Shown: positions 52,119 through 62,029, counted from the stretch's first letter. The stretch: DNA of 64,000 bases from Pseudolabrys sp. (GCA_026125895.1 JAHCKG010000007.1:62001-126000), one strand, 5' to 3'. Numbers and translations are program-made. The notes: generated by a model from the letters alone, not told the origin.

Positions 52119-53065
52119 GATTGCGATCCAAGACTTACTTGCGGCTTCAAATGCGAACGAATCCCAGATACACCATGAGCATCGTACCATCTCACCATGT
52201 CGGCAATGGCTTCTTCAAACGAAATGACTGCCTGCCAGCCGAAGGCTTTCTTTGTTTCCGATGGATCTAACACTACATTTTCGACGTCGTCTTCGCTCAC
52301 CGGGCGAATATCGAGCGGAGCCGGCACCGATACCCCTAAGGTGCGGGCAATGGCGACTAGGACTTCCTCAATGGAGTGCCCGCGACCGGGCCCTAAATTG
52401 AAAATCCCGACAGGAGCTGAAGGCCGCAGAGCCAAATCCATAAAGCTTAGAAAATCCGACATGGCAAGGAAATCGCGCACCGCGGTTGTGCAAAAGACAC
52501 TCTTCCCCGCTTTTAGTCGCTGGTAAAATGTAGGAATGGCACCGATTGTTAAACGCGGACCGATCACGCTAGCCAGCCGAATTGAAATGAATGGCAAGCC
52601 ACTCGCGGCTATGTAGGCCTCGCCGGCAGTCTTCGAAATGCCGTAACTCGCTACCGGATTGCAAGGGTGATCGACGGGAATAGGCAGCTTCTGCGGTGGG
52701 CCGTAACATAGCGACGTCTGAAAATTGACAAAGCGCTCGACGTTCATCACCCGCGACGCTTCGATGAGGTTAATTGCACCGATAATATTCGTCGCAACAT
52801 CACCTCTTAAGTCATTCGGATCTTGGTAGGCAGCGGCGGAGTGCACGACATGAGTTGGTGCAAAATCTGAAAATACCCTTTCCACCAAAGCCCGGTCGGC
52901 TACATTCCCCTCGACCACTTGCAGTGCGGGCGCGTCAGACTGCAGGGCTTCGCGAGCACCAGTCGCAAAATCATCGATGGCAAGAACATCGTGACCTTGC
53001 GGCAACCAGTGTTCGATCAAGTTCGAGCCGAGGCAGCCGGCACCGCCAGTGATAAGAATACGCAT
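52115..53065 (-). CDS. wbmH: WbmH-like NAD-dependent sugar epimerase/dehydratase
   Basis: 316-residue extended SDR with ILITGGAGCLGSNLIEHWL, AIDDFATG, VVHSAAAYQDPNDL, FVNFQTSLCYGP, the Tyr-x3-Lys in ASYGISKTAGEAY and RLASVIGPRLTIGAIPTFYQRL. It is clearly paralogous to the next gene (wbmG-like) and placed as WbmH in the Bordetella order, but I rank this assignment below wbmF and wbmG. The start ATG at 53065 shares a base with the upstream stop (TGATG). Predicted step: 4-epimerisation or similar on a UDP-diacetamido-uronic acid. Confidence 0.83.
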   Translation of the reverse strand: MRILITGGAGCLGSNLIEHWLPQGHDVLAIDDFATGAREALQSDAPALQVVEGNVADRALVERVFSDFAPTHVVHSAAAYQDPNDLRGDVATNIIGAINLIEASRVMNVERFVNFQTSLCYGPPQKLPIPVDHPCNPVASYGISKTAGEAYIAASGLPFISIRLASVIGPRLTIGAIPTFYQRLKAGKSVFCTTAVRDFLAMSDFLSFMDLALRPSAPVGIFNLGPGRGHSIEEVLVAIARTLGVSVPAPLDIRPVSEDDVENVVLDPSETKKAFGWQAVISFEEAIADMVRWYDAHGVSGIRSHLKPQVSLGSQS

Positions 53066-54006
53066 CAACGCTCATTCTTTTCAAACTTGAGATGAGTGTA
53101 TCCGCCCTGCACGCCTTTTTTGCGCCATTCATCAACAGCAAGACGTGCAATTTGAGCGAGCGGAGTAAATTCGATTTCGCCATAATCTTGGAGCGTGCGT
53201 GATGGATCAAGAAGGATCGACGCCGCATCATCTGCACCGAGAGGCTTCACTTCCGGTTCCGGCCGGTCGTTGAGCTGCATGGCGTCAACTACCGCGTCAT
53301 AGAGCTCGCGGATTGCAACGTCTTTGCCGGAAGAAAAATGGTAGGTGCCATGTCCCTTGCCGTCCACAGCGCTAACGACTGTGCGCGCTAGATCGCCCGC
53401 AAAGCAGAAATCACGGCGAGCAGGCGTGACAAAGCACTTTTTACCCTCCGAAAGCCGTTGGAAGAATATTGGTAGGGGGCCAGACACGTTGCGGGGACCA
53501 ATAACGTTAGCGAGCCGAAAGGTCACCCAATCGGTGCCAGAAAATTGGACATAGTGCTCGCCTGCCGTCTTGGATATCGCGTAACTCGAATTCACCGGAC
53601 AAATCGGATGATCTAGCCGAATTGGGGACTGAATTGGCTTAGTTCCATAGCATAGTGCCGTCTGGAAATATACCAGCCGCTCAACCTTGTGATTCTTGCA
53701 AGCCCTGGCAATATTCGCAGTACCTGCCGCATTCACCAAAGCGTCGGTCCCCCAATCCTCTGGGTCCTTGTAGGACGCCGCAGTGTGCACGACTACCTCA
53801 GGTTTAAACTCCTCGAACAGGCCATCGACCAGCGCGCCATCTGCAATCGTATCTTCGACAAGCTTTACCTTGTTGTGCTGTGCAAGGTTATCGCGACGAC
53901 CGGTAGCAAAATTATCAATTGCTAACACATCGTCGCTGCGAGCCGCGAGCATGTCTATTAGAGTCGAGCCGACCTGCCCCGCTCCACCGGTAACAAAAAC
54001 CTTCAT
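53065..54006 (-). CDS. wbmG: WbmG-like NAD-dependent sugar 4-epimerase
   Basis: 313-residue extended SDR. VFVTGGAGQVGSTLIDMLA, AIDNFATGRRDNL, VVHTAASYKDPEDW, YFQTALCYGTKPIQSP, SSYAISKTAGEHYV (catalytic Tyr and Lys), then RLANVIGPRNVSGPLPIFFQ and GKKCFVTPARRDFCF. From memory this is strongly alike to Bordetella WbmG over its whole length, including GGYTHLK at the end. WbmG is implicated in converting UDP-2,3-diacetamido-glucuronic acid to the galacto form. First gene of the tightly packed run wbmG-wbmH-wbmF-wbpI-dehydrogenase-GT; GAGAGG precedes its ATG. Confidence 0.9.
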   Translation of the reverse strand: MKVFVTGGAGQVGSTLIDMLAARSDDVLAIDNFATGRRDNLAQHNKVKLVEDTIADGALVDGLFEEFKPEVVVHTAASYKDPEDWGTDALVNAAGTANIARACKNHKVERLVYFQTALCYGTKPIQSPIRLDHPICPVNSSYAISKTAGEHYVQFSGTDWVTFRLANVIGPRNVSGPLPIFFQRLSEGKKCFVTPARRDFCFAGDLARTVVSAVDGKGHGTYHFSSGKDVAIRELYDAVVDAMQLNDRPEPEVKPLGADDAASILLDPSRTLQDYGEIEFTPLAQIARLAVDEWRKKGVQGGYTHLKFEKNER

Positions 54007-54215
54007 GGGATTGAACCTCTCTTAAGAGCTCATCTAACGCAATCAACGCAAAGGTCCAACCCCGACCAAACGAACAACAGCAAGGTTTTCCCCCATGAAG
54101 GTCTCCATCAGGATCCAAGACTGGTCAGTGGCAGTTAGCCTTTTCAGTCAGGGTTGGATTCGGTCTCGGTCTTGACCAATTACGGTACTAAAATACCGCA
54201 TCGTTGCTCGCTCCT
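54007..54215. other. intergenic region upstream of wbmG-like gene
   Basis: About 209 bases separate the amidotransferase from wbmG, the largest gap but one inside the minus-strand island, so an internal promoter for the six-gene run is likely here. A short inverted repeat CGGTA-N6-TACCG is at 54183-54198. No coding frame is supported. Confidence 0.4.
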
Positions 54216-56141
54216 TTAGGGATTTGCATTGCGAGCTTGCGCCCGTATCTCTGCCGAATTGTCGTGGAACGTCCGATGCCAAATCTCCAAACATAATAAT
54301 CCCCACGTTTTGCGCGAAAATTTCCCAGCTTTATCGAAGTTCGCTAGCACCGCGTTCGCATTCATGAATGGGCGAGTGCGCGCAGCGCTCGAACTGAACA
54401 TGTCTCCTACAAAATCTCGCAGCTCGTTCCCAAACCATTCCTTTAAGGGCACAGGAAAGCCCATTTTGTCACGGCGGCTGATGATTTCCGGTGGGAGCTT
54501 ATCGGCGAAGGTTTGCTTCAGCAGATGCTTACTTCGTCCGCCCTGAAACTTAACATCGGCTGGGATGGTGGCAGCAAACTCTACCAATGGATGATCAAGC
54601 AACGGCACACGGCTTTCTAAGCCGTGTGCCATACTCATACGGTCTTCGACGTGCAAAAGCGCCGGTAGCAGGCACTTGAAATCGAAATGCGTCATCTTGT
54701 CGAAATAAGCTTCGTGCTCAACATTATCCCTGTTGTTGAAGATCGCTTGAAAGGCAGCGTAAACTCGATCTTTATTGAGAGCCATCCAGTCGACCTCTTC
54801 AGCCATGTCGCTTGACCGATCTATCAAGCGAAAATACCTGGCATCAAGATTATTGAACAACCCCTCGCGCCAAAATTCCCTCATCATAGGTTTATATTCA
54901 CGCAGCAAGCCGAGATTGGGCACAATCGACTCGATGGTTACGACATAGTTGCCAGACTTATAGGTCCCTTCAATTGCCGCACTAATGCACTGTTCGAAGT
55001 ACGCGATCAAGTAACGCGCATATCCGCCAAACTCCTCGTCGCCACCTTGCCCACCAAGAACAACTTTGACACTCTTTGCAGCGAGCGCGGATACCATAAA
55101 CTGAGGAAATGATCCTGGGCCGGCCACGGGGAAATCGAGGTGCCACATCACTTTTTGAAGGTTGTCTTTAAAATCATGGGCTGTAATGTCGCAAATCTGA
55201 AGGTCGATACCTGAAAGTTTCGCCGCCGCTTCAGCGTAGCGAGATTCATCATAGCCTGGATAATCCGTGAAGCGGCCGTGAAAGCCCAGGCGATTCTGAG
55301 CGTCCGCGTCAGCAGCTAGACGCGCCATTAGGCTAGAATCGACACCACCCGACAAGTACGCACCCACAGGTACGTCAGAGCGAAGATGCAGGGAAATACT
55401 GTCATCAACCAGCTCGCGCAAGCGCCGTTCGAAATAACTTGCGGTATGACTATGATCGATTTCATATCGCACATCCCAATAGCGTCGTAGAGAAACACTT
55501 CCACTCTCTGCTATCAACATATGTCCGGCAGGCAATTGATTTATGTGCCGAAAAAGCGTCTTGTCGCCAATTGTGTATTGGAACGTAAGGTACTCCGCGA
55601 GTGCATCAGAGTCAGTCTCGATGTCCGGCAAAAAAGGCAATAGCGCTTTTGCTTCGGATGCGAAATATATCGTCCCGTCTACAACCGCATAATAAAACGG
55701 CTTAATACCAAAACGGTCCCTCGCACAAAAAAGACGCTGGCGTTTCTCATCCCAAATTGCAAAGGCGAACATCCCACGCAACTTCGAAAGGCAATCAACA
55801 CCGTAAACCTCATAGGCGGCGAGAATAGTTTCGGTGTCAGAGTGCGTCCTAAATGCCCACTTGTCCTTGAGAGATTCACGTAATTCTCTGTAATTATATA
55901 TTTCACCATTATAGGTGATAATGGCGCCACTCGGCGCGATCATTGGTTGAGCCCCACCCTCAGTGAGGTCGATAATAGCCAATCGACGATGAGCGAGCGC
56001 AACTCGTCTATTCTGACTTTGCCATGCTCCGTAGCCGTCAGGCCCCCGATGCGCAACGAGTTTGCTCATCACTCCGAGTGACGGCATAAGGTCGAACGAA
56101 GGCGACGAGTCCAAGAGAGCGATGCCGGCTATCCCGCACAT
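54216..56141 (-). CDS. asnB: AsnB-like glutamine-dependent amidotransferase 1 (asparagine synthase family)
   Basis: 641-residue two-domain enzyme. The glutaminase domain begins MCGIAGIALLD, leaving Cys2 as the nucleophile after methionine removal, with LVAHRGPDGYGAW, LAHRRLAIIDLTEGGAQPM and TYNGEIYNYRELR. The synthase domain contains the ATP PP-loop VGAYLSGGVDSSLMARLA and LGGQGGDEEFGGYARYL. The start is the second Met of the frame, at 56141. Family members in sugar loci (WbpS, WbmI) amidate uronic acids, and here uronamide formation is more likely than asparagine synthesis. It overlaps the GT gene by one base (TGATG). Confidence 0.88.
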   Translation of the reverse strand: MCGIAGIALLDSSPSFDLMPSLGVMSKLVAHRGPDGYGAWQSQNRRVALAHRRLAIIDLTEGGAQPMIAPSGAIITYNGEIYNYRELRESLKDKWAFRTHSDTETILAAYEVYGVDCLSKLRGMFAFAIWDEKRQRLFCARDRFGIKPFYYAVVDGTIYFASEAKALLPFLPDIETDSDALAEYLTFQYTIGDKTLFRHINQLPAGHMLIAESGSVSLRRYWDVRYEIDHSHTASYFERRLRELVDDSISLHLRSDVPVGAYLSGGVDSSLMARLAADADAQNRLGFHGRFTDYPGYDESRYAEAAAKLSGIDLQICDITAHDFKDNLQKVMWHLDFPVAGPGSFPQFMVSALAAKSVKVVLGGQGGDEEFGGYARYLIAYFEQCISAAIEGTYKSGNYVVTIESIVPNLGLLREYKPMMREFWREGLFNNLDARYFRLIDRSSDMAEEVDWMALNKDRVYAAFQAIFNNRDNVEHEAYFDKMTHFDFKCLLPALLHVEDRMSMAHGLESRVPLLDHPLVEFAATIPADVKFQGGRSKHLLKQTFADKLPPEIISRRDKMGFPVPLKEWFGNELRDFVGDMFSSSAARTRPFMNANAVLANFDKAGKFSRKTWGLLCLEIWHRTFHDNSAEIRAQARNANP

Positions 56142-57448
56142 CACTTATTTCCTTTTTGGTCAATTCCGCTCCTAGTAGCCCGGCGGACGTGATTACCAAT
56201 CGGTGATGATTTAGTGAATTCTGCCTGATCTAAGAGATCAGCCAGTTTCGTCCGTTCGCGCTCCCAATTCAGACGCTCTGAGAGGGCCGCGATATTATCG
56301 TTCAGAAGGCCCAACCTCTGCCGCCTAAGAGTGCAAAGAACAGCTTCCGCCAACGCCAGCGGGTGCAGGTCACACAAACATTTCCCGATGTCAAGAGTCG
56401 AGATAGCGCCTTCAATCTGTGACAGACGTCCTCGCACAATTGGCAAACCCGCTGCCACTAGCTGAAAAAAACCATTTGGCAAGGCGTTCATATAGTTTTC
56501 CGAGCAAGGCCGGTAAAGCACGAGGCCGACACTTGCCGACCGTATAGACGGCACAATCTCGGTCGGAGCCAACGCAATCCCAAAATGAAGCCTTGAGGAA
56601 ACATCCGCGAATTTCGAGGTGTCACAAATTTCGTATCCACGCCCAATGAATGCCAGATGAAAATTTGTTGGAAGATGACGAAGTGATTCAATTGCAGCTT
56701 CTGCCGCCATCCCTGGCTTGTAATTCCCAACCACAACCATCAGCTCGTCTGTAGAAGCCAATTTCAATCGGTCTTTTATCGAAACGGCGCTCGGATCATC
56801 CTTTCTGCCATCGTGAACGTTCCGGATGACATGCACTGCCTTTGGAGAGAACCTATTCAGCAAGCGAGCCACTCCCTCACTTACAGTTGTAGTGGCGTCA
56901 GCCTCCGCTAGAATTTGATCTTCAAGCGCGCAGAGTAAGGGATTTAAAAAGTTGCGCTCATACGAGGTGGCTGTCCCTTGGGGTGCAATCCCTCGATAGA
57001 AATCGTGAGCATCGTACAGAATTATGGCCCCACTGGTCTTAGCAAAACTGCGAATGGCTCTATAGTACTCAAAGGAATGCAGTACATACACTTTCGCGGC
57101 AGGGATCTTTCTCTTAGCAACGGTCAGCCTGCACCAGTCGAATAGCTTGAACGCCGCGTGCAACAATAATTCGCCTACGTAGCCGAAATGCCCTCTCCTG
57201 AAGGTTGCAACGAAGCGACTAACGCGTCCTGAGGGCAAGACTGATCCCGGCCTTGCTGTGGAGCGATTTCCCCTGAGAGAACGCACATCGAGTTCATCGC
57301 CCCAAAAACAATTTTGACTTTTGTACCCCTCAATAACAATAGACCGAAATCCGAGTTCAGCGAATGCAGTTGCGAATCGATAAGCGCGACTGTCTGAGTC
57401 TAACGAAAGCGGGGTGATTGAGACGGCCATAGGCAGAGGGAGGACCAT
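56141..57448 (-). CDS. glycosyltransferase family 4-like protein
   Basis: 435-residue GT-B fold glycosyltransferase. N-terminal part: ITPLSLDSDSRAYRFATAFAELGFRSIVIEG; middle: IILYDAHDFYRGIAPQ, ATTTVSEGVARLLNRFSPKAVHVIRNVHD; C-terminal: LMVVVGNYKPGMAAEAAIESL, LVLYRPCSENYMNALPNGFFQLVAAGLPIVRG, containing the nucleotide-binding E-x7-E-like region in degenerate form. Donor unknown. The start could also be at 57430 (MAVSIT). It leads a two-gene unit with the amidotransferase; a 159-base gap lies upstream. Confidence 0.82.
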   Translation of the reverse strand: MVLPLPMAVSITPLSLDSDSRAYRFATAFAELGFRSIVIEGYKSQNCFWGDELDVRSLRGNRSTARPGSVLPSGRVSRFVATFRRGHFGYVGELLLHAAFKLFDWCRLTVAKRKIPAAKVYVLHSFEYYRAIRSFAKTSGAIILYDAHDFYRGIAPQGTATSYERNFLNPLLCALEDQILAEADATTTVSEGVARLLNRFSPKAVHVIRNVHDGRKDDPSAVSIKDRLKLASTDELMVVVGNYKPGMAAEAAIESLRHLPTNFHLAFIGRGYEICDTSKFADVSSRLHFGIALAPTEIVPSIRSASVGLVLYRPCSENYMNALPNGFFQLVAAGLPIVRGRLSQIEGAISTLDIGKCLCDLHPLALAEAVLCTLRRQRLGLLNDNIAALSERLNWERERTKLADLLDQAEFTKSSPIGNHVRRATRSGIDQKGNK

Positions 57449-57607
57449 GTTTCTCTAACGTTCCAACTGGCCAGCACGGCCAACCCTAGGTGCTCAACGT
57501 ATGTCAAAAGACGCAACCGGCTAGGTACCGGGGCACAGTTCGCAACCATCTGCTGTAACGCAATAACGTATGCGCGGGCTCAGCTCCAGCATCTTTGAGC
57601 GCCATAG

Positions 57608-59509
57608 TCATCCGGAGATGCGGTAGGTACGCCCCCATATCCCCAAATTTATGATGCGCCAAAGTGTGAAGTCGATCGGTCGACCGCCATCCAGCATCTC
57701 ACTGACTAGCGCGCGAGTGCCCTTTTCGTTTAATAGTTCGGGAAAGTAGGCCAGCGTGTCCTCAACGCATTCTATCACGGCCCCCCGAGCAGGACCTCTA
57801 AACCAAGCCTCTTCAGGTGTCGCGAAACCAAGCTTGTCACGCCGTTCGACAACTTTGGTCGGCAAAATTCCGGCCATTGCCCTCCGCAGCACACGCTTAG
57901 TATCCCCATGCACAATTTTATGTTGCGAGCCTAATGCGATCGAAAACTCGACCAAGCGATGATCCAGAAACGGCACGCGCGCTTCAACGCCGTGCGCCAT
58001 ACTGTTTCGATCTTCCCAATGGAGCAGCATGGCAAGATTGGAGCCTTGCGTCAGCGCGACGCATAACGATCCTATATCATTAGCGGCATCTAAACCGATC
58101 TCTCTGAGAGCCACATCGAATGCCCCGGGCTCAGACGCCAATGGCGCCAACTTCGGAGAGGCCATCCAATCATGCTGAACTAACGAGCTCTTTCGTCGTC
58201 GAGCGAACGCGGCTACTCTCTGAGGCAGAAGCGGGAAAATCGCGGCCCTAATTTGCTCCAAAACCGGAAGCCCATGATACTCCCGACGCTGTAAGACGGT
58301 TTTGATTAGATCTAACCAATGACCTCTTCTTACTAAGTCTGCGACATAGACTCCAAAAGCACCATGATATCCGGACAGCGGCTCATCGGCGCCCTGTCCG
58401 TCCAACATAACCTTTACGCCGGCTTTGCGAGCCGCCTCAAATACACACCACTGTGCGAATATGCTGGTGCTGCCATACGGCTCATCTTGTTGCCAAGTGA
58501 TCCTTTCTGCTAGATCGAACGCGTCAGCGACACTGGGAAAGACGAAATGCGGGCTGCACCGAGTCGCGTCGATGACGGCATTCATATAGGGCCTTTCGTC
58601 TACCGATTTTTCTGAATAGCAGGCACTGAACGTGTTGACGCGGTTCTGTACTCCGTCGCTTTTAAACAATTGATCCATCAAACAAACGATAGAAGAACTA
58701 TCCAGCCCGCCCGACAAGCATGAACCGATGGAAACATCCGAGCGCATGTGCATTTTAACGCTCTCGTGAAACAATGCTCTAAACTGCTCGGCGGCCGAGG
58801 CCTCGTCGACCTCAACTAAGCCGGGCCGCAGCACATTGTACCATCGGCGAACGCTAGGCGGCGCACCATTTCTCCAAATCGAAAGATTAATCGTCGCGCA
58901 CTCTCCGCCTCGCAATTGCCGGACGCCTTCGAACATTGTCTCGGCCGTGTGATCCAAAATCCCGCCTGACAAAAAATCTCGAACCCGCCGGAGATTCATT
59001 CGTCGTGGCATGGATGGTATGCACAAAAACTGCTTAATCTCCGACGCAAAGACGACTCCGTCGGGCAACACTGCGTAGTACAGCGGTTTAATCCCGAAGC
59101 GATCTCGAGCGGCGAACAATATCTGCGTTGTCGCATCCCAGATTAGAAACGCGAACATGCCGTTTAGCCGATCAAGACAGCCCTCTCCCCACTCGGCGTA
59201 GGAGGCCATTAAAACCTCACTGTCACTCTGCGATTTAAAAGTATAGCCTAGGGCCGCGAGCTCGTGGCGAAGCTCAATATAATTGTAGATCTCCCCATTG
59301 AAAATCATGCAATAGCGGCCGTCGAAATCCATCGGCTGTGAAGCGGCGTCTCTAAGGTCGATGATGGCAAGTCGTCGGTGACCGAAGGCTAACGGGCCCC
59401 TGACCGTGTCAATTACTCGCCACCCTTCTCCATCAGGGCCGCGATGCTCGACGATGTCTATGCAAGCCTTCAGTGGCGGAATGCCTAAAGAGGCGAAGAT
59501 GCCGCACAT
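57608..59509 (-). CDS. asnB: AsnB-like glutamine-dependent amidotransferase 2 (asparagine synthase family)
   Basis: 633-residue enzyme of the same family, clearly different in sequence from the one at 54216. Glutaminase domain: MCGIFASLGIPPLKACIDIVEHRGPDGEGW with Cys2, GHRRLAIIDLRDAASQPM and MIFNGEIYNYIELRHE; synthase domain: GSCLSGGLDSSSIVCLMDQ and MLDGQGADEPLSGYHGAFGVY. I start at 59509 because catalysis needs Met-Cys; the frame opens five codons upstream. It starts four bases after the GT stop at 59514. Two diverged copies in one locus suggest two different amidation targets, for example two uronic acids of the repeat unit. Confidence 0.88.
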   Translation of the reverse strand: MCGIFASLGIPPLKACIDIVEHRGPDGEGWRVIDTVRGPLAFGHRRLAIIDLRDAASQPMDFDGRYCMIFNGEIYNYIELRHELAALGYTFKSQSDSEVLMASYAEWGEGCLDRLNGMFAFLIWDATTQILFAARDRFGIKPLYYAVLPDGVVFASEIKQFLCIPSMPRRMNLRRVRDFLSGGILDHTAETMFEGVRQLRGGECATINLSIWRNGAPPSVRRWYNVLRPGLVEVDEASAAEQFRALFHESVKMHMRSDVSIGSCLSGGLDSSSIVCLMDQLFKSDGVQNRVNTFSACYSEKSVDERPYMNAVIDATRCSPHFVFPSVADAFDLAERITWQQDEPYGSTSIFAQWCVFEAARKAGVKVMLDGQGADEPLSGYHGAFGVYVADLVRRGHWLDLIKTVLQRREYHGLPVLEQIRAAIFPLLPQRVAAFARRRKSSLVQHDWMASPKLAPLASEPGAFDVALREIGLDAANDIGSLCVALTQGSNLAMLLHWEDRNSMAHGVEARVPFLDHRLVEFSIALGSQHKIVHGDTKRVLRRAMAGILPTKVVERRDKLGFATPEEAWFRGPARGAVIECVEDTLAYFPELLNEKGTRALVSEMLDGGRPIDFTLWRIINLGIWGRTYRISG

Positions 59510-59513
59510 TATT

Positions 59514-60845
59514 TCACTTCCCAATTACGTCATCGTAAGCGCTGAGAAGAGTTTGCGACTCATGCTCCCAACAAAGGGTGCGCGCCACTTCCCGCGACCG
59601 CGCCTTGAATTTGCGTATCGATTCTCGGCTTAGCCCATTCATTACGTTTGCGATGTCGACATGGTCCGCCGTGGGAAGAAGCACTCCAACCCCGGTTGCT
59701 CTCACAACGCGGCTCATCTCGGGCAAGTCGCTGACGCAGACTGCGAGACCTGCCATAATGTATTCGAATAACTTATTAGGTAGAACGTATTCATGCTGTT
59801 TTGAGAGCCGGGGCATGCAAAAGAAGCCGACATCAAAAAGGGCGGCTTCACTGACAAGATCCGTCATCGGCACTGGCGGAGCGATGGTAACGCGCTTGCT
59901 CACGCCAACCGACTCAATTAGCCGGTGCAGTGCACTCCGGTACGACTCATTGCTCGGCCCCCGAATCGTCAATTCGAATTCAGGCCGCCACCTCTCGACC
60001 GAGCGGATCAATTGTTCGAGCCCCCGGACAGGGGCGACGATGCCGTGGTATAAAACACGAATACGGCCGGACTCAGGGATGTATGGAACTGACTCGTAGC
60101 GAGGCACATTTCGTATTACGAGTGGCTTGAATGGTAGCCTGTAGATCCTCTGAAGCTCGTCCGCAATCCCCTCAGAAACCGTCGAAACGACGCGGGCTTC
60201 TCGAATATACTTTCCCTCGATGGCTTTAACGAGTGGTCGCGAAAAAATACGCCATTTCAATCGTTCCATGTATTCGTTTACTGCAAATTCATGGGTATCA
60301 TATGCAACTACACCTCCGCGTTCGGAAGCCAAGCGCTCGGCGAGTGGAAGTGTAAGCCAATCATTCGCGACCCAGAGGTCCGCGTCAACGCCCGTGCTCG
60401 CTTGGTACAACTCTTGAATCGTAGCCCAAGACCAGTAGGTCTGAAGAGCCATTTTCGAATCAAATCTCATCATCTGCGTTTGTAGCGCGAGACCGACGCG
60501 GCTCTTTATGCGCGCCGCGAGCCTTATTGCACCTCTAGTGCCTCGTAACGCTGTTCTCAAAATCGCATCGTTTCGAGGGCCTTCGGACAGGGGCCTGACG
60601 GCGACATCGACTTTCACTCCCGCTTGCGCGTCGCCGGAGACTGCGTTCTCGATATGATAACACGGCCATAGAGGATTCTGCGATTTTGCTCCCGGCTGCC
60701 CTACGGCTGCCACCACCCAGCCAGCTTCGAACAAAGCATCTCCTTGCCGGCGGACTCGAGGATCGTCAGGGATTCGGGACAGCGACAACAAGCATACTTT
60801 TTTGCCATTTTTAGGCCGATCGCGCACCCCATCATTGTCTGCCAC
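59514..60845 (-). CDS. glycosyltransferase family 4-like protein
   Basis: 443-residue GT-B glycosyltransferase. VCLLSLSRIPDDPRVRRQGDALFEAGWVV is a common opening of family 4 enzymes; then ADLWVANDWLTLPLAERLASERGG, VAYDTHEFAVNEYMERLKW, VVSTVSEGIADELQRIY, and the donor-binding LPNKLFEYIMAGLAVCVSDLPEMSRVV with the E-x7 type acid. Sugar specificity unknown. It lies between the WbpE aminotransferase (34 bases upstream) and the second amidotransferase, all on one strand. Confidence 0.88.
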   Translation of the reverse strand: MADNDGVRDRPKNGKKVCLLSLSRIPDDPRVRRQGDALFEAGWVVAAVGQPGAKSQNPLWPCYHIENAVSGDAQAGVKVDVAVRPLSEGPRNDAILRTALRGTRGAIRLAARIKSRVGLALQTQMMRFDSKMALQTYWSWATIQELYQASTGVDADLWVANDWLTLPLAERLASERGGVVAYDTHEFAVNEYMERLKWRIFSRPLVKAIEGKYIREARVVSTVSEGIADELQRIYRLPFKPLVIRNVPRYESVPYIPESGRIRVLYHGIVAPVRGLEQLIRSVERWRPEFELTIRGPSNESYRSALHRLIESVGVSKRVTIAPPVPMTDLVSEAALFDVGFFCMPRLSKQHEYVLPNKLFEYIMAGLAVCVSDLPEMSRVVRATGVGVLLPTADHVDIANVMNGLSRESIRKFKARSREVARTLCWEHESQTLLSAYDDVIGK

Positions 60846-60879
60846 GCCTATTCTCCGCGATGCGGCCGATACTCTAAAC

Positions 60880-62028
60880 TCAATTCGCAGAAGAAGAATC
60901 TAACGAGTTCAATACAGCGGTAATAATTTGGCTTTGCGTAGCCTCATCGAGGTACGGATGCATCGGTAAACTGAGGACCCGCTGCGCTAGGATTTCGGAG
61001 TTATTTAAGCCCGATGGAGCTACTGGATAATTCCGATAGGCCGCTTGCTGATGCAACGGTTTCGGGTAGTAAATTGCCGTCGGAACTCCCGCTTCTTTCA
61101 GGCGCGCCGCTACTGCATCGCGGTTCGGCAACTCGATCGTGTACTGCGCCCATACAGATGTCCCCCCGGGGACGATGGCCGGTACGCCGACGAACCCGCC
61201 TAGTCCAGTATTGTAGCGCTTATATACTCTGTCGCGCCGCTCGATTTCGTCGTCGAATATTTTCAACTTCTCGATAAGGATCGCAGCTTGGATTGTGTCC
61301 AGCCGGCCGTTCATACCAATGCGAACGTTGTCGTATTTATCCGCCCCCTTTCCATGCACAACCATCGAGCGAATGATATCCGCCAGAAAAGGGTCGTCAG
61401 TGAACACCGCCCCGCCGTCACCATAGCACCCCAACGGCTTCGCCGGGAAAAAGCTAGTAGTGGTCACCTTTGCGAGTGTGCCAACGCGGCGATTGCCATA
61501 AGATGCCCCGTAGCTCTGCGCGGCATCGTCGATGATCCATAGACCGTGCTTGTTGGCGATAGGATCAATAGCATTGAAATCAGGAGGTTGACCGAAAATA
61601 CCAACCACAATGGCGCCGACGGGGCGCAGCCGGCCATGTGATGCAATCATCTTCACAGCTTCATCGAGGCTGCCGGGATCGATATTGTATGTGCGCGGCT
61701 GACAGTCCACGAATACTGGCGTCGCGCCGACCAAGGCCACCGCCTCTGCTGTTGCAGCAAAAGTAAACGACGGGACAAAAACGGCGTCGCCTCTACCGAC
61801 ATTCATGGCCATCAGAGCCAATACAATCGCGTCGGTACCATTTGAGCAACCAATCACATGTTTAGCGCCGCAATGAGCAGATAACATCTTTTCGAACCTG
61901 GCGACCTCTGGCCCAGATATGTAGTGGCCATGGCTTAATACGGCATCGATTGCATTTTCAATTGACGGTCTGAGTCGCTCTTGCTGTTTAGCGAGATCGA
62001 TGAAAGCGATACTTCGTGTATTGGTCAT
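60880..62028 (-). CDS. wbpE: WbpE-like sugar aminotransferase (DegT/DnrJ/EryC1/StrS family)
   Basis: 382-residue PLP-dependent aminotransferase. FIDLAKQQERLRPSIENAIDAVLSHGHYISGPEV at the start, ALALM..., GCSNGTDAIVLALMAMNVG, DDAAQSYGASY, and the PLP lysine in SFFPAKPLGCYGDGGAVF are the family signatures; AQYTIELPNRD and YYPKPLHQQAAY close the active site. The sequence is close to WbpE/WlbC, which aminates C3 of UDP-2-acetamido-2-deoxy-3-keto-glucuronic acid with glutamate. Its start is one base after the acetyltransferase stop, consistent with the wlbA-wbpD-wbpE unit. Confidence 0.92.
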   Translation of the reverse strand: MTNTRSIAFIDLAKQQERLRPSIENAIDAVLSHGHYISGPEVARFEKMLSAHCGAKHVIGCSNGTDAIVLALMAMNVGRGDAVFVPSFTFAATAEAVALVGATPVFVDCQPRTYNIDPGSLDEAVKMIASHGRLRPVGAIVVGIFGQPPDFNAIDPIANKHGLWIIDDAAQSYGASYGNRRVGTLAKVTTTSFFPAKPLGCYGDGGAVFTDDPFLADIIRSMVVHGKGADKYDNVRIGMNGRLDTIQAAILIEKLKIFDDEIERRDRVYKRYNTGLGGFVGVPAIVPGGTSVWAQYTIELPNRDAVAARLKEAGVPTAIYYPKPLHQQAAYRNYPVAPSGLNNSEILAQRVLSLPMHPYLDEATQSQIITAVLNSLDSSSAN

Positions 62029-62029
62029 C

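Noticed and set aside
54216..59509. Two asnB genes read as asparagine synthetases for primary metabolism
   Set aside because: They lie inside a uronic-acid glycan locus and family members there act as sugar amidotransferases. The symbol is kept only as the family name.
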